DNA of 64,000 nt from Onthophagus taurus (taxonomy: Eukaryota > Arthropoda > Insecta > Coleoptera > Scarabaeidae). Below the pieces are notes generated by a model that was not told the DNA's origin, searched no databases, and saw only the letters and a program-made list of their open reading frames with translations. How positions within the stretch are numbered: the first letter of the stretch is position 1; every line of letters starts with the position of its first letter. The translations under genes were made by a program, and so were the position numbers. The stretch covers positions 248,001 through 312,000 of the forward strand of contig NW_027248950.1 in the NCBI RefSeq assembly GCF_036711975.1. The letters run 5' to 3'. This document shows, piece after piece, positions 31,055-41,728 of this stretch.

Positions 31055-32120
31055 TAACAGACAATTTATGCTCTGATATCATGCACGACATATTTAATGG
31101 AATTTGCAGGTATAACTTGCATTATATTCTAAAACATTTCATTAAAAAAAATATTTTTCACTGGAAACTCTGAATTATCGAAAACAAATGTTTCAATACG
31201 GAGCTACTGAAATAGACAATCTTTCACAACCAATAGAATATAACCATATTAAAAATAAATGCTTTAAGATGACAGCATCGGAAATGAAATGCTTTATACA
31301 TTTTATAACACTAATTATTGCTGATTTAATACCAACATCAGACGCTGTTTATGAGTTTTTACTCATATTCGTCCAAATAATAGATTTAGTATTAAAATCC
31401 TATTTTACGAACGAAGACTTAACACAACTCGATACCTTAATAAAATTACATAATAATTTATATACCACGTTGTTTTCAGATTATCTAAAACCTAAACATC
31501 ATTTTTTAGTCCACTATGTGCATATAATTAAAAATAGCGGACCACTTCGTAACCAGTGGTGTTTTCGCTTTGAAGCAATGCATCAAAAGCAAAAAACTTA
31601 CGCCAAAAGTATAACAACACGAGTAAATATACATTAGCAATAAAAGCTCAATTAGAATTTGCGAACGCGATTTTTTTTAATTCTTTTTTTTCTGAAGAAA
31701 TATTTCATAAAAAACTTACATCCATTGATTTTCTAGATAGCAAATTTGACTCATTTCGAAATAATCATAAACAATTCGATTTTCAAAATGTTGTAGGGTT
31801 AAAGGAAGTCGTTTTTAAAGGAACGGTATATAAACAAAAATATGTAATTTATAAGAAAAATGATATATTCCCTGAATTGCCTACTGTATTTGAAATCATC
31901 GCCATAATTATTGACAAACAAGAAAACTGTTTTTTTTATGTGTAATGTCTTTGACAGCACAGAATATATGCATCATTATTTGTCGTATAAAATAGCGACA
32001 ACCTCTATAGATACAGCAATCATACCATTAGATACAAATATTAGTCCTCCTACCCATTTTTATTATTTATCCACTGGTGAGAAGGTTATTCGAATGCATC
32101 CACAGTACCACACTTGTTAG
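31055..32120 (+). pseudogene. C2H2 / transposase-like gene, 3' part
   Basis: Continues the gene of 20825-22172 beyond the gypsy insertion: 'SDIMHDIFNGICRYNLHYIL' straight after the LTR, then 'KPKHHFLVHYVHIIKNSGPL' and 'WCFRFEAMHQKQK' (31490-31590), then 'LEFANAIFF' to 'ELPTVFEIIAI' (31650-31910), and a tail ending 'HPQYHTC' at 32120. The histidine-rich 'HFLVHY' block is characteristic of this uncharacterised family. Independent frameshifts near 31170, 31630 and 31945 show it was already decaying, or has decayed since the insertion. Confidence 0.6.
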
Positions 32121-32147
32121 GTAAAGGTGTTACATTAATCCAGTGCA

Positions 32148-32370
32148 ATAAGTTGTTATTTTATATTTTTCTCTTATGTTTTCCCATTATTAGATTTAAT
32201 GTTTGGTTGTTTTATTATGTAACATCTCTACATTTAAAACTGCTGACACACTTATCGAATATTTAAAACAATTACATGTCGTTCCTTCAATATACAACTA
32301 TAAATGTATCAACGAAACGTCAACGATTTTAAAATATATGCAAATTTAAAAGTTCACTCATAAAAAACAT
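32148..32370 (+). pseudogene. degenerate duplicate of the C2H2-gene start
   Basis: Resembles 20745-20990: 'AGTTGTTATTTT', 'ATTAGAT..AATGTTTGGTTG', 'CCTTC.ATATACAACTATAAATG'. Frameshifted from the first finger on. 'AGGTAAAGGTG(T/C)TACATTA' occurs on both sides of it (about 32119 and 32426), as if it were part of a small tandem array of family members. Confidence 0.55.
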
Positions 32371-34305
32371 AATAAAGATGCAGAAGAAAATTATTGTTAT
32401 TCGAATGCATCCACAGTACTTGTTAGGTAAAGGTGCTACATTATGCAGTGGGTCGTTAAAAACCAACAGTTAAACAGCTCATGAATGGACAAAATAACAA
32501 AAAAATACTCTAATGTAACCTTTGGCTATTTAACAGCCCTTTGGGTAACAATGGAATAGAAATGTTTTTTTTTTAATTCTGAATATTAACAGGTAAGAGT
32601 TACGTTGTTATCATTAAGTTTAAGTTATTTATTATATAAATAAATATGTTATTACATGAAGAAGAGGGTTTTGAGTTTTCAATAAAAATAAAATAAGATT
32701 TATTTAAATTTAATACGTTTTTTATTTATTAATACATTTACCCTTTTATATTAAAAACAATGATATTTACTTTATAAATATAAAATACTTTTAAATTAAA
32801 AAGAAAGAAATATAAAATGGCTATTAGATTAAAAATGGTAAGTGCTTTAAATTAAAAAGAAAAATATTTTAGTTTAAAATGGTAAGAGCATTTAAATTAA
32901 AAAGATATATTCGTAAAAACGAATAAGTAAAAATAAAAAAATTAATAATTTTTACTTTACAATAAAAATGTTCATATGTTATTACAAAAGTAACTGTTTT
33001 TATTTTGAAAAGAAAGACGTCTTAATGTTAAAATGGTATGTACTTTTAAATTAAAAAGAAATATGTTTTAGTTTTAAAATTTAGAATTTTTAAATTAAAA
33101 AGATATAATCGTAAAAGCAAATAAGTAACTGGCTTTAAATTTAAAAGTAGGTTGATTTGTTTCAAAATGAGAAAGTTTTATAATAAACTGTTTAAGTTTT
33201 AATAGTAAATATTTATAATATGTTGATTTAAAATGTAGACACCTTCACCTAAAATCGTTTAATATATTAAAATAAATAGGTGACGTAATATAATTAAGTA
33301 TGCACATTTTTTTAAATAAATACTTTTTATTTGGAGTATAAATGCGGAAGTTGTTGTTTTGAGAACATTAAGTTTTGCTGTAAACATTTTTCCCTTTAAA
33401 TTTAAAAATGTTGATACTTTTAAAATAACATGATTTGTTGAGTTAAAGTAATAACAAAACCTTTTGTGCAATTTTAATATACGTTTTTTCTTCAAATAAA
33501 TACGAAATGCGTTTCCCGTCATGATTTTTTTTTTCAGTGTACACAAACCAAAGTAATAAATGAAAATTAAAATTAAATATAAAAAAAACTGATGATTGAA
33601 ATTGGAAAATGTGAATATGAAAATTAAATTATTCCAAATCAGAAAGCCAAAGCAAAAAAAAGTATATAAATTTCCGTATTCGTCTGATAAAATTAAATTT
33701 AATTTAGAACGAATTTTCATGAATCAAAAAGAAAAAAAATTCCAATTAAAATTTTACAAAAGAAGATAATCAAGAGATTAATGAATTTAATAATAATAAA
33801 AAAAATGAAACAAAGATAATTTAAATTAAATTTCCAAAATAGTAAATTGTTTCTTGAATGTTTTATAACAAAACTTAACGTCTGACCTTTTCCCTGAATA
33901 AGATTACCATAAAGAATCTCCAGATGACCATCCAGGAAGAACTTAAGGTAGGATATTTCTGATAACGCCTTCTTCCTTCAGGATACTTATTTTGGGGATT
34001 TTAGGTGACTGAATGACCTCGTGATTTTATTCCCCACGAGGTGGATGAAGAAAATCAAACAATTTTTTTTCTTTGCTGTACAACTAAATCCAGAATAAAC
34101 TTCTGTTACGAAAATCACAAACGATCAATTATGATTTAATATTATAACATGCGTGATTCTCCCAAAAATTATGGATTAATAACCTCGACTAAACTTCTCA
34201 AAACTCAAATTTTCAAAATGTCGACGACTAATTTTTCCACGATGTTACACGTTATACCGCTGAATGACGAAAGAGAGTTAAATTTTGTCGTGTTTTCGTT
34301 TTATT
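32371..34305. repeat. AT-rich region with degenerate ~100-bp repeats
   Basis: Between about 32780 and 33200 the phrase 'TTTAAATTAAAAAGA' recurs about six times together with 'CGTAAAA(A/G)C(G/A)AATAAGTAA', indicating decayed tandem copies. The 153-codon minus frame at 33259-33720 is low-complexity (F/K/I-rich) and not credible as a gene. Nothing recognised in 33720-34305. Confidence 0.45.
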
Positions 34306-34308
34306 ATA

Positions 34309-34433
34309 TATGTTAATTTTCCAATAAAATAAAACAAATAAGTTTCAAGTTTAAAAGTTGTTTTGATTTAATTTGAATTTAAATAAAATAAACTCTTTTT
34401 AAAAACCTTAACCGCTCGACACGATTTGAAACT
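34309..34433 (+). repeat. errantivirus-like element, 5' LTR (truncated)
   Basis: About 125 bp identical by eye to the last 125 bp of the 3' LTR (46611-46735), but sequence upstream of 34309 does not match, so the 5' part of this LTR is missing. Confidence 0.75.
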
Positions 34434-34450
34434 GGCGCAGTCAGTAGGAT
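34433..34450 (+). promoter_or_regulatory. primer-binding site
   Basis: TGGCGCAGTCAGTAGGAT begins where the LTR match ends. It closely resembles the primer sites of the 17.6/297 group of gypsy-like elements, complementary to a tRNA 3' end (tRNA-Ser by memory). Confidence 0.7.
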
Positions 34451-34943
34451 AACTTGTACGAATACTGGAATTTAGTGAAAGTGTTCGGTGAATTTTAATT
34501 CTTCAACAAGCGAATACAACAATTGGAACTTAACGGTGACTTAAAAAGGCGTTCACTGTACTTAGCGAAGAAAGAAAAAGGGACCCACGGTGGAAGGTAA
34601 AATTCCTGAAATCAACGAACAAAAGGGTCGGATCAATATTTCCTATACCCACGACACCCACAGCGTGAGGATAATATTTCCCATACGCAACACACCCCCC
34701 AGTCCAGAGGATAGAATTTCCCAGCGACCACAACAAAGAAAAACCGAAGAAACGAACAAAGAAGAACGAAGACAAAAACCGAAAACAATTTAGAAATTAA
34801 GAAAACAGCTTCCACGTCCGCAACTGACGACAACAACATCAACTTTATGTGCACCACAAGGATCATAGCCTTACTCATAGTCCTGTAAGTGATTTCTTTT
34901 ATATTTTTTTTGTAAAACTGATATTTTCAAGATTGACGAATTA

Positions 34944-36158
34944 TTGGCAAATTTCAAAAATTTAAAATTAAAAATGGCAAATGCAAATCCAGTTCAACCT
35001 GTTGCGAACATAAATAGAATAGATCAGATAACAACTGTTGAGGTTAATATTATTCCAAAATTTTCTGGTAATCCTATATCTTTACCGCTTTTTATTGAAG
35101 CATCAGAAAGTTTAATAAACAGACGAGCCAATAGGGTTAATGAAGATGATCCAATTAATTTTTATATATTGCAAATTACAAAATCACGTTTTGAAGGAGA
35201 CGCGCAAGATTTAATTGCATCACGGGAATTAAATACCTGGGTTGACATAAAATCATGCCTTGAATTAGCTTATAGTGACCAACGATCAGAAGATTGTTTG
35301 TTAACTGACTTAATGAATATTTTGCCTACTACAAACGAAAATCCTTATTCTTTAGGTAATAGAATTAGAAATGTTTTAAATCTCTTGCTGACAAAAGTTA
35401 AGTTAACTGTACATCAACTTGCTGATAGACAATTAAAAATCAGTATGTATAAAAAAACTGCATTACAGACGCACATGCGTTCATTGATGCAATATTCAGA
35501 TTATGGAGAATATATTTATTTAAAAAATCCCACAGATTTAGAAACTGCTATGCAAAATATTTTAGAAAAACAAAATTGGCAATATTATTGTAAACAATCA
35601 TCAAAAATAAATCAATTTAATTCACCAAAAAAATCAAATTTAAATAGGATAAGAGCAATTGATAAATATCCACAACAATTCAATAGAAATCCATTAGGTC
35701 GAACTCCACAATTTAGTATACAACCAAGACCCACAACTTTTGCACAACCAAATTTCAATCAAAATCAATTTAATTTTCCAAGACCTCAATTTAATCAACC
35801 AAATTATATGCAAAAATATCCATATCAAAAGCCAAATTCTAAACAAAATATGAAACCATTTGTACAACAAAAGCCACACATGCCAACTCCGATGGATGTA
35901 GATACCACCATGAGTAATTATAGATTAAATAAATCTAAAATAAACAATATTGAAGGCGAAAATCTATTTTATGATGAAGAAAATGGAATGTACTACCAAT
36001 ACGTCGATCCCTACTTGCAAACACCATCAAATGAAAATTTTAATTCAACACAAGAAGAGATTACAGATGAAGAAACTCATAATTCTTGTCCTGAAATTTC
36101 TGAAGTAGACTCTGAAACAAATTTTCCTATAACAGCCTCACCACATCAGAATCCGTAG
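34944..36158 (+). CDS. gag: errantivirus-like gag
   Basis: 404 aa. N-terminal capsid-like part ('PKFSGNPISLPLFIEA', 'DPINFYILQITKSRFEGDAQ', 'SLGNRIRNVLNLL'), then a long N/Q/P-rich region (about 215-320) with many 'QPNF'/'QFN' words, and an acidic C-terminus. There are no zinc knuckles, as usual for errantivirus Gag. An in-frame methionine at 34974 ('MANANPVQP') is an alternative start. It ends at TAG 36156-36158; a -1 slippery heptamer lies 31 bases upstream. Gag forms the particle in which the RNA is copied. Frame intact. Confidence 0.85.
   Translation: MANFKNLKLKMANANPVQPVANINRIDQITTVEVNIIPKFSGNPISLPLFIEASESLINRRANRVNEDDPINFYILQITKSRFEGDAQDLIASRELNTWVDIKSCLELAYSDQRSEDCLLTDLMNILPTTNENPYSLGNRIRNVLNLLLTKVKLTVHQLADRQLKISMYKKTALQTHMRSLMQYSDYGEYIYLKNPTDLETAMQNILEKQNWQYYCKQSSKINQFNSPKKSNLNRIRAIDKYPQQFNRNPLGRTPQFSIQPRPTTFAQPNFNQNQFNFPRPQFNQPNYMQKYPYQKPNSKQNMKPFVQQKPHMPTPMDVDTTMSNYRLNKSKINNIEGENLFYDEENGMYYQYVDPYLQTPSNENFNSTQEEITDEETHNSCPEISEVDSETNFPITASPHQNP
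36119..36125 (+). promoter_or_regulatory. -1 ribosomal frameshift site (gag-pol)
   Basis: A AAT TTT lies in the correct phase of the gag frame (gag codons ACA AAT TTT). The -1 frame is open from there into the protease. It is the canonical X XXY YYZ form used by gypsy-like and retroviral elements. Confidence 0.7.
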
Positions 36159-36812
36159 TTGAAGTAAATTTTCAAAACTCTTCAAAATTACCTTATATCA
36201 TGTTACCAGAGTTAGATAATGTCAAAATTTTAATAGATACTGGTGCAACACATTCGGCTATATCTTCAAAATTAGCAAAAAGTTATTTTCAAGAGTATTA
36301 TTATTATGAACCATATGTAGTAAAAACTATGCATGGATTAACAAAACACTATTATAAATTGAATTTACCCAGCTTTAAAACTTTTAATGACTACGAAAAC
36401 AATTATTGTTTCAATATAATAGATTTTTCTGAAAAATTCGATGGAATCCTAGGTAGCGATCATTTAGAAATGATGGGAGCTAAATTAGATTATCAATCAA
36501 AAACGTTACAAACTAAAAATGCGAGTATACCATTTTATTTTAATAAAACTGTAATTAATCCACCCCAACGAACACGACAAATTGTTAAAATACCTGCAAC
36601 TAACAAGGAAGGACAATTTTTAATAAATCATTGCGAAATAATAAAGAACGTAGAAATACCTAATGCATTAGTAAGTGTTAATAACTACGAATGTTTAGTA
36701 GAAATAACAAACTTTAACGAATATCCTGTACAACTAAATTGTAATCCTGTGGAACTTGAAGAACTTGACGTAAAACAGTATGAAACAAACAAAACACTTA
36801 CAAAACAACAAG
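36126..36812 (+). pseudogene. pol: errantivirus-like pol, part 1 (protease)
   Basis: Continues the -1 frame. Aspartic protease signature 'ILIDTGATHSAISSKLA' at about 36225-36275, then 'FDGILGSDHLEMMGAKLDY'. It is interrupted at 36812 by the inner gypsy element, whose LTR supplies the stop (GTG TGA). The pol frame is found again on the far side of the insertion after the duplicated CAAG. Confidence 0.8.
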
Positions 36813-37089
36813 TGTGATAACTAGCGCCCTCTGTATCGAGAAGTTCGTTACTTCGAGATGAAATTATGTTCCTTTTGGGTAGTTGGTAACATCAGTTAGG
36901 TTAGTGAATACGTCGCGTGAACAAGTACGAGAGAGTTCGTGTAGTGAGTTTCGTACGTGGAGATTAGAAAAGACGTTAACGGTTAATTTAGTTTATTATA
37001 AGAACAATAGTTAAGTTACGATAAACAGTTGTAAAGAACAATAATAGAACGCTGTTTAAATAAAGGTTTTGATTATTAATTTCACAACA
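36813..37089 (+). repeat. inner gypsy element 2, 5' LTR (277 bp)
   Basis: Starts TGTGATAACTAGC, ends CACAACA. It is the same length as the 3' LTR and differs from it at about six positions (about 2 percent), so it is older than gypsy element 1. Confidence 0.85.
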
Positions 37090-37143
37090 AAGCAGCGGCG
37101 GGATTAAAAAAAAAAAAAAAACTAGTGCACGTGTTCTCGACCG

Positions 37144-38055
37144 GTGCTCACAGAAGCGATCGATAAGGTGGTTAAGAAGAAACAGAAAACGAAAATGGGA
37201 CAATCGGATTTTGATGAAAACGTGGAACAAATAACGAGTTTAACACGAGATCCAGAGATGGACGATTTCCAAACGATGGACAAAACGGGTGACATAAATA
37301 TGACACAATCTTTAACGTGGGAAAGGGAAATGTTGAATCGGGAGCGGGACTTGTTGAGACGCGAAAGAAACTTGTTTGAACGTGAAAAAAACCTAAACCG
37401 TACGAATGGGATAGGAGACGTACGACGCGACGTTATCGTTACGTCATCAAACGTGGGTAATATATCGATTTTACCGGAATTTAACCCAGATGTGCAAAGT
37501 TCGTTAACCGCTTCACAATGGGTAAATAAATTAGAATCAACCGCAAATGTTTTCGGTTGGAATGACCAAACTCTACTTTTTAACGCAATATCTAAATTAG
37601 CGGGACCTGCAAAACTTTGGTACGACGGATGCCAAACGTTTATTGCTGATTGGACATGTTTTAAAACGTTGTTGTGTAAAGATTTTCCTACTTTAATAGA
37701 TGACGCGGATTTGCATTACGAACTAGCGAAAAGAAAGAAAAAGTTTTCCGAATCGTATGAATATTTCGTGTATGAAATGAAAGCTATCGCAAGTAGAGGA
37801 ACTATAAGCGAAAAAGCGGTTATTAAATACATTATAAATGGCTTGCATGATAGGGATTTGGCGAAATCATTTAAATTCATCTTATACAAATTAAACAGTA
37901 CGAAAGTGTCGCAAAACCATCCAATTTCACTCAGAAATACTCTCAAAACCATGTTCCAAAACAAAATGATAAGAACGAAGTACAAAAAGACAAAAGCGAT
38001 ACACAAAAGGATAAGAAATGCTATAATTGTAATGAGATTGGGCATCTTTCAGTAA
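37144..38055 (+). pseudogene. gag: inner gypsy gag
   Basis: Likely begins at the second methionine (37195, 'MGQSDFDENVEQ'), since the first falls in leader-like sequence. An arginine/glutamate-rich coiled stretch ('EREMLNRERDLLRRERNLF', about 78-100) precedes the capsid-like domain ('ASQWVNKLESTANVFGW', 'LLFNAISKLAGPAKLWYDG'). Near 37890-37950 the frame shifts: the listed frame ends in random residues, while the frame of the next gene carries a first zinc knuckle ('CYNCNEIGHLSVKC', 38018-38060). So Gag is frameshifted by about one base before its nucleocapsid. Confidence 0.8.
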
Positions 38056-38717
38056 AATGTCCAATGCCACAGAAAAAGCCTAGATGTTTCAAGTGTAACA
38101 AGGTTGGCCACTTTGCAAAAGACTGTAAAGATAGCAAAACCGTCAGTAAAATTGAGAAATTACAAGTTCCTGATGCATATCGTAAAATAGTTACAGTGGA
38201 CGGAAAGGAACTGAAAGCATTTATCGATTTAGGTAGCGAAGTAGTTACTATGAGAAAAAGCGATGCATACAAGTTAAAATTAGATTACATCCCATACGCA
38301 ATTCAATTAAAGGGGTTCGGTGGTATGAAGAGCCACACAATTGGAAAACGACTAAGCGTTTTAAACATTGATGATGTCATAGTGGATGCAGAGATTTATG
38401 TGGTACCTGACGAATCCCAGGATGATGCAATGATTATTGGAAATTCCGCCTTCAAGGACGACTCGAACATTTGCATTATTAAACAAGGGCACTCTTTGAA
38501 AATATTTCGAAATTTGACAAGCGAAAACGATAACGAAGAATACCAAATAGATAACGAATCAAATTATGAAACCGACGACGAAGGGGAAGAAGCGAGTGTA
38601 CAAGACGAAGAAAATGAAGAAACGAGTGTACCTGATGAAGAAATCGAAGAAGAAACGAAAGAAGTTAATGACCGAAATGAGGAAGAAAATCTCTTTGTTT
38701 TGACGAATGACGAATGT
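38018..38717 (+). CDS. inner gypsy nucleocapsid knuckles and protease
   Basis: Two CCHC knuckles ('CYNCNEIGHLSVKC', 'CFKCNKVGHFAKDC') lead into a retropepsin-like domain. The catalytic triad position reads 'FIDLGSEVVTMRKSDA', with leucine in place of the usual T/S, and the flap/second half is 'MIIGNSAF'. After that comes a long acidic E/D/N tail (about 150-215). A single TAA (38718-38720) separates it from RT in the same frame. Confidence 0.75.
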
Positions 38718-38720
38718 TAA

Positions 38721-41459
38721 TCCAAACCTCTAAACAAAGAAGAAAAAGAAGCAGTGAACGAACTTTTGAACCAAAATAAAGAGTTATTTGCACGAAATTT
38801 GTGTGAAATCGGACAAACAAACGCAACGGAAATGGTTATTGCAGTGACCAGCAGTGAACCGATAACATGTCGACCATATCGCATACCGTATGCGAAACGC
38901 GAAACTGTTAGTAAAATGATTCAAGAACTATTGGAAGCGGGTATTATTCGCGAATCTACGTCAAACTACGCAAGTCCAACAGTGTTAGTAAAGAAACAGA
39001 ACGGTGATGATCGTTTGTGCGTGGACTACAGACGGTTAAACAGTGTGTCCAAGAAAATGTACGTTCCGATGATGAACATTGATGAACAGTTGGATGGGCT
39101 GTCGGGTAATAGGTACTTTACAACATTAGATCTATCGAGTGGATATTATCAAATTCCTATAGCGGAACAGTGTCGAAAGTTTACGGCTTTTGTGACAACA
39201 GACGGGCAATATGAGTTTACACGTATGCCGTTTGGACTTGTTAACGCGCCGAGTGTTTTTTCAAGATTAATGTCACAGGTAACTAACAAGCTTAAACCTG
39301 GATATGTTTCAGTATACATGGATGACGTGCTCATCCCGAGTAAAACCGTTGAAGAAGGAATAGAAAAATTACAGAACGTCTTGAGTCTATTCAAAGAAGA
39401 GAGATTATCGTTGAACAAGAAGAAATGCCGATTCCTTCAGGAAAGAGTCGATTATTTGGGTTTAGGAGTAACTGAAGATGGAATAAGACCAGGAGTAAGA
39501 AAGGTCGAAGCCGTACAGAACTTCAAGAAACCTACAACACCCCGTGAAGTTCGACAATTTTTGGGTTTGACAGGTTTTTTCCGAAAATTTGTGGAAAACT
39601 ACGCAATGATAGCGAAACCTTTGACGTTATTGACACGAAAAGATGTTGAATGGATTTGGAACGACGACCATGAACAAGCATTCAAGGAACTTAAGACTCG
39701 GTTAACAGAGCGGCCGATATTGACGTTATACAATCACGAAGCAGAATTGGAAGTACACTCAGATGCGAGCAAAGATGGATTAGCAGGAATTTTGTTACAG
39801 CGCGTGAAAAAAGGACTATTACAGCCAATCATTTACTACAGCAGACAGACGACCGAACTGGAGAGCAAATACCACAGTTTCGAGTTAGAAGCGTTAGCAG
39901 CTACTGACGCCATTGAGCGGTTCCGAATATATTTATTGGGAAAGAAATTTACGTTGTGCACAGATTGCAATTCGCTCAAAACAATGATGAAGAAAAAAGA
40001 TCTATCGCCACGAGTTGCTAGATGGATTCTCAAGTTGCAAGAATACGACTTCGATGTTATACATCGACCGGGCGAAACCATGAAACACGTAGATGCTTTA
40101 AGTCGATCACCGTATGAAGTTCCTCAAGTTACAGAAACAGTAAGCTTGGATGTTCTAAACATTAAACCAGAAAATTTTGACTGGTTGTTGACAATGCAAT
40201 TAAAAGACACCAAGATTGCAGAAATTAAAAACACACTAACGAGAAAACCAAATACGAACGAAGAACGACAAGTACATAAAGATTTTATTTTTAAACAAAA
40301 TGCATTGTTCAGAGTAATCGACAATAAATTAAAATGGGTAGTTCCAAAAGAAATCGTTTGGCGAGTTATAAAATCAAGTCACGATGAGATGGGACATTAC
40401 GGAATTGAAAAGACTTTGGAAATCATAAAGAGACGCTATTGGTTTTCAAAAATGAGAAAGAAGGTTACCAACTATATTAAATCCTGTGTAGAATGTTGTT
40501 ATTATAAAACAAAAAGTGGGAAACGTGAAGGAGAGCTCCATAATATCGAACGCATACCGATACCGTTTCATACCGTGAACATCGACCATTTAGGACCGTT
40601 CCCAAGAAGTTCAAAAGGCTCTACACATATTCTTGTCTACGTTGATAATTTTACAAAATATAGTTATCTAGAGAGTGTACGAGACACTGGCACCAAGAAC
40701 GTTATCAAAACGTTGGAAACAATATTTTCAATTTTTGGACCGCCTAAACGTCTAATATCTGACAGAGGAACGGCATTCACGTCAAAACAATTTCAAAACT
40801 TCTGCAACGATCACGACATTGCATATATAAAAACAGCTGTAGCTACTCTAAGAGCCAACGGACAGGTAGAACGATTTAATAAAACGATTACCAACGCTGT
40901 GACCACAACATGTCAGAAACCAGATGGGAAAGATTGGGATGTAAAATTGAAACTGATCCAGTACGCAATGAATTCTGTCAAAAACAAAACAACGAAAGAA
41001 ACCCCTCATGACCTCTTATTTGGATTTCAACCGAGGAATGTTTTCAAAAATAAACTGGTTCTAGCGTTAGAGGATGAAGACATGTTAGACAGAACACTTC
41101 TGAGACTTCAGGCGTTGGTTTTAATCGAGAAGCAGCAAGGAAAACAGAAAGAATACTTTGATAAACACCGAAGAACACCTACGAAATACAATGTCGGAGA
41201 TTTAGTTCTGATTCAGAGAGAACCAGTCTCTACAGGGGAACCTCGAAAACTAAAGCCTCATTTCAAAGGACCGTATCAGATAGTAGAAACTTTTCCAAAC
41301 GATAGGTACAGAATCGTTGATATAGAAGGAGCCGAAAACTCTCAACGAAAATTTAGTCAAATTTACGCGGCTCATCATTTAAAGGAGTGGTGCATACCTT
41401 ACGACCCGAGTGAAGTCGAGGACGACTACATGAGTAGCGAAGCCGAATGTGATAACTAG
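38721..41459 (+). CDS. pol: inner gypsy pol: RT, RNase H, integrase
   Basis: Same frame as the protease, entered after an in-frame TAA; there is no ATG near the start (a GTG is at 38754), so it is probably made by readthrough or the TAA is a mutation. RT: 'RPYRIPYAKRETV', 'LCVDYRRLN', 'LDLSSGYYQIPI' and 'YMDDVLIPS'. RNase H: 'VHSDASKDGLAGILL' and 'FTLCTDCNSL'. Integrase: an HHCC finger ('HDEMGHYGIEKT', 'CVECCYYK'), then a DDE core ('NIDHLGPFPRSSKG', 'RLISDRGTAFTS', 'RANGQVERFNKTI') and the GPF-like 'FKGPYQIVETFPNDRY'. The last residues and the TAG stop lie inside the 3' LTR. Apart from the TAA it is intact. Confidence 0.9.
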   Translation, partial: SKPLNKEEKEAVNELLNQNKELFARNLCEIGQTNATEMVIAVTSSEPITCRPYRIPYAKRETVSKMIQELLEAGIIRESTSNYASPTVLVKKQNGDDRLCVDYRRLNSVSKKMYVPMMNIDEQLDGLSGNRYFTTLDLSSGYYQIPIAEQCRKFTAFVTTDGQYEFTRMPFGLVNAPSVFSRLMSQVTNKLKPGYVSVYMDDVLIPSKTVEEGIEKLQNVLSLFKEERLSLNKKKCRFLQERVDYLGLGVTEDGIRPGVRKVEAVQNFKKPTTPREVRQFLGLTGFFRKFVENYAMIAKPLTLLTRKDVEWIWNDDHEQAFKELKTRLTERPILTLYNHEAELEVHSDASKDGLAGILLQRVKKGLLQPIIYYSRQTTELESKYHSFELEALAATDAIERFRIYLLGKKFTLCTDCNSLKTMMKKKDLSPRVARWILKLQEYDFDVIHRPGETMKHVDALSRSPYEVPQVTETVSLDVLNIKPENFDWLLTMQLKDTKIAEIKNTLTRKPNTNEERQVHKDFIFKQNALFRVIDNKLKWVVPKEIVWRVIKSSHDEMGHYGIEKTLEIIKRRYWFSKMRKKVTNYIKSCVECCYYKTKSGKREGELHNIERIPIPFHTVNIDHLGPFPRSSKGSTHILVYVDNFTKYSYLESVRDTGTKNVIKTLETIFSIFGPPKRLISDRGTAFTSKQFQNFCNDHDIAYIKTAVATLRANGQVERFNKTITNAVTTTCQKPDGKDWDVKLKLIQYAMNSVKNKTTKETPHDLLFGFQPRNVFKNKLVLALEDEDMLDRTLLRLQALVLIEKQQGKQKEYFDKHRRTPTKYNVGDLVLIQREPVSTGEPRKLKPHFKGPYQIVETFPNDRYRIVDIEGAENSQRKFSQIYAAHHLKEWCIPYDPSEVEDDYMSSEAECDN

Positions 41460-41724
41460 CGCCCTCTGTATCGAGAAGTTCGTTACTTCGAGATGAAATT
41501 ATGTTCCTTTTGGGTAGTTGGTAACATCAGTTAGGTTAGTGAATACGTCGCGTGAACAAGTACGAGAGAGTTCGTGTAGTGAGTTTCGTACGTGGAGATT
41601 AGAAAAGACGTTAACAGTTAATTTAGTTTATTATAAGAATAATAGTTAAGTTACGATAAACAGTTGTAAAGAACAATAATAAAACGCTGTTTAAATGAAG
41701 GTTTTGATTATTACTTTTACAACA
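41448..41724 (+). repeat. inner gypsy element 2, 3' LTR (277 bp)
   Basis: Pairs with 36813-37089. Pol terminates 12 bases inside it. Confidence 0.85.
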
Positions 41725-41728
41725 CAAG

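Larger units (their letters stand above)
36813..41724 (+). mobile_element. inner Ty3/gypsy element 2, complete
   Basis: 277-bp LTRs at both ends with a CAAG duplication (36809-36812, 41725-41728), and gag and pol on the plus strand. Sequence style is near the mag/412-like side of Ty3/gypsy, without env; clade not certain. Inserted into the pol of the errantivirus-like element. Confidence 0.9.

Noticed and set aside
33259-33720. 153-codon minus-strand open frame
   Set aside because: Composition is almost entirely F, I, K, L, Y as expected from random AT-rich sequence; no motif.
34530-34878. Three overlapping frames of 67-81 codons on both strands before gag
   Set aside because: They lie in the leader of the errantivirus-like element; mutual overlap and lack of motifs indicate chance.
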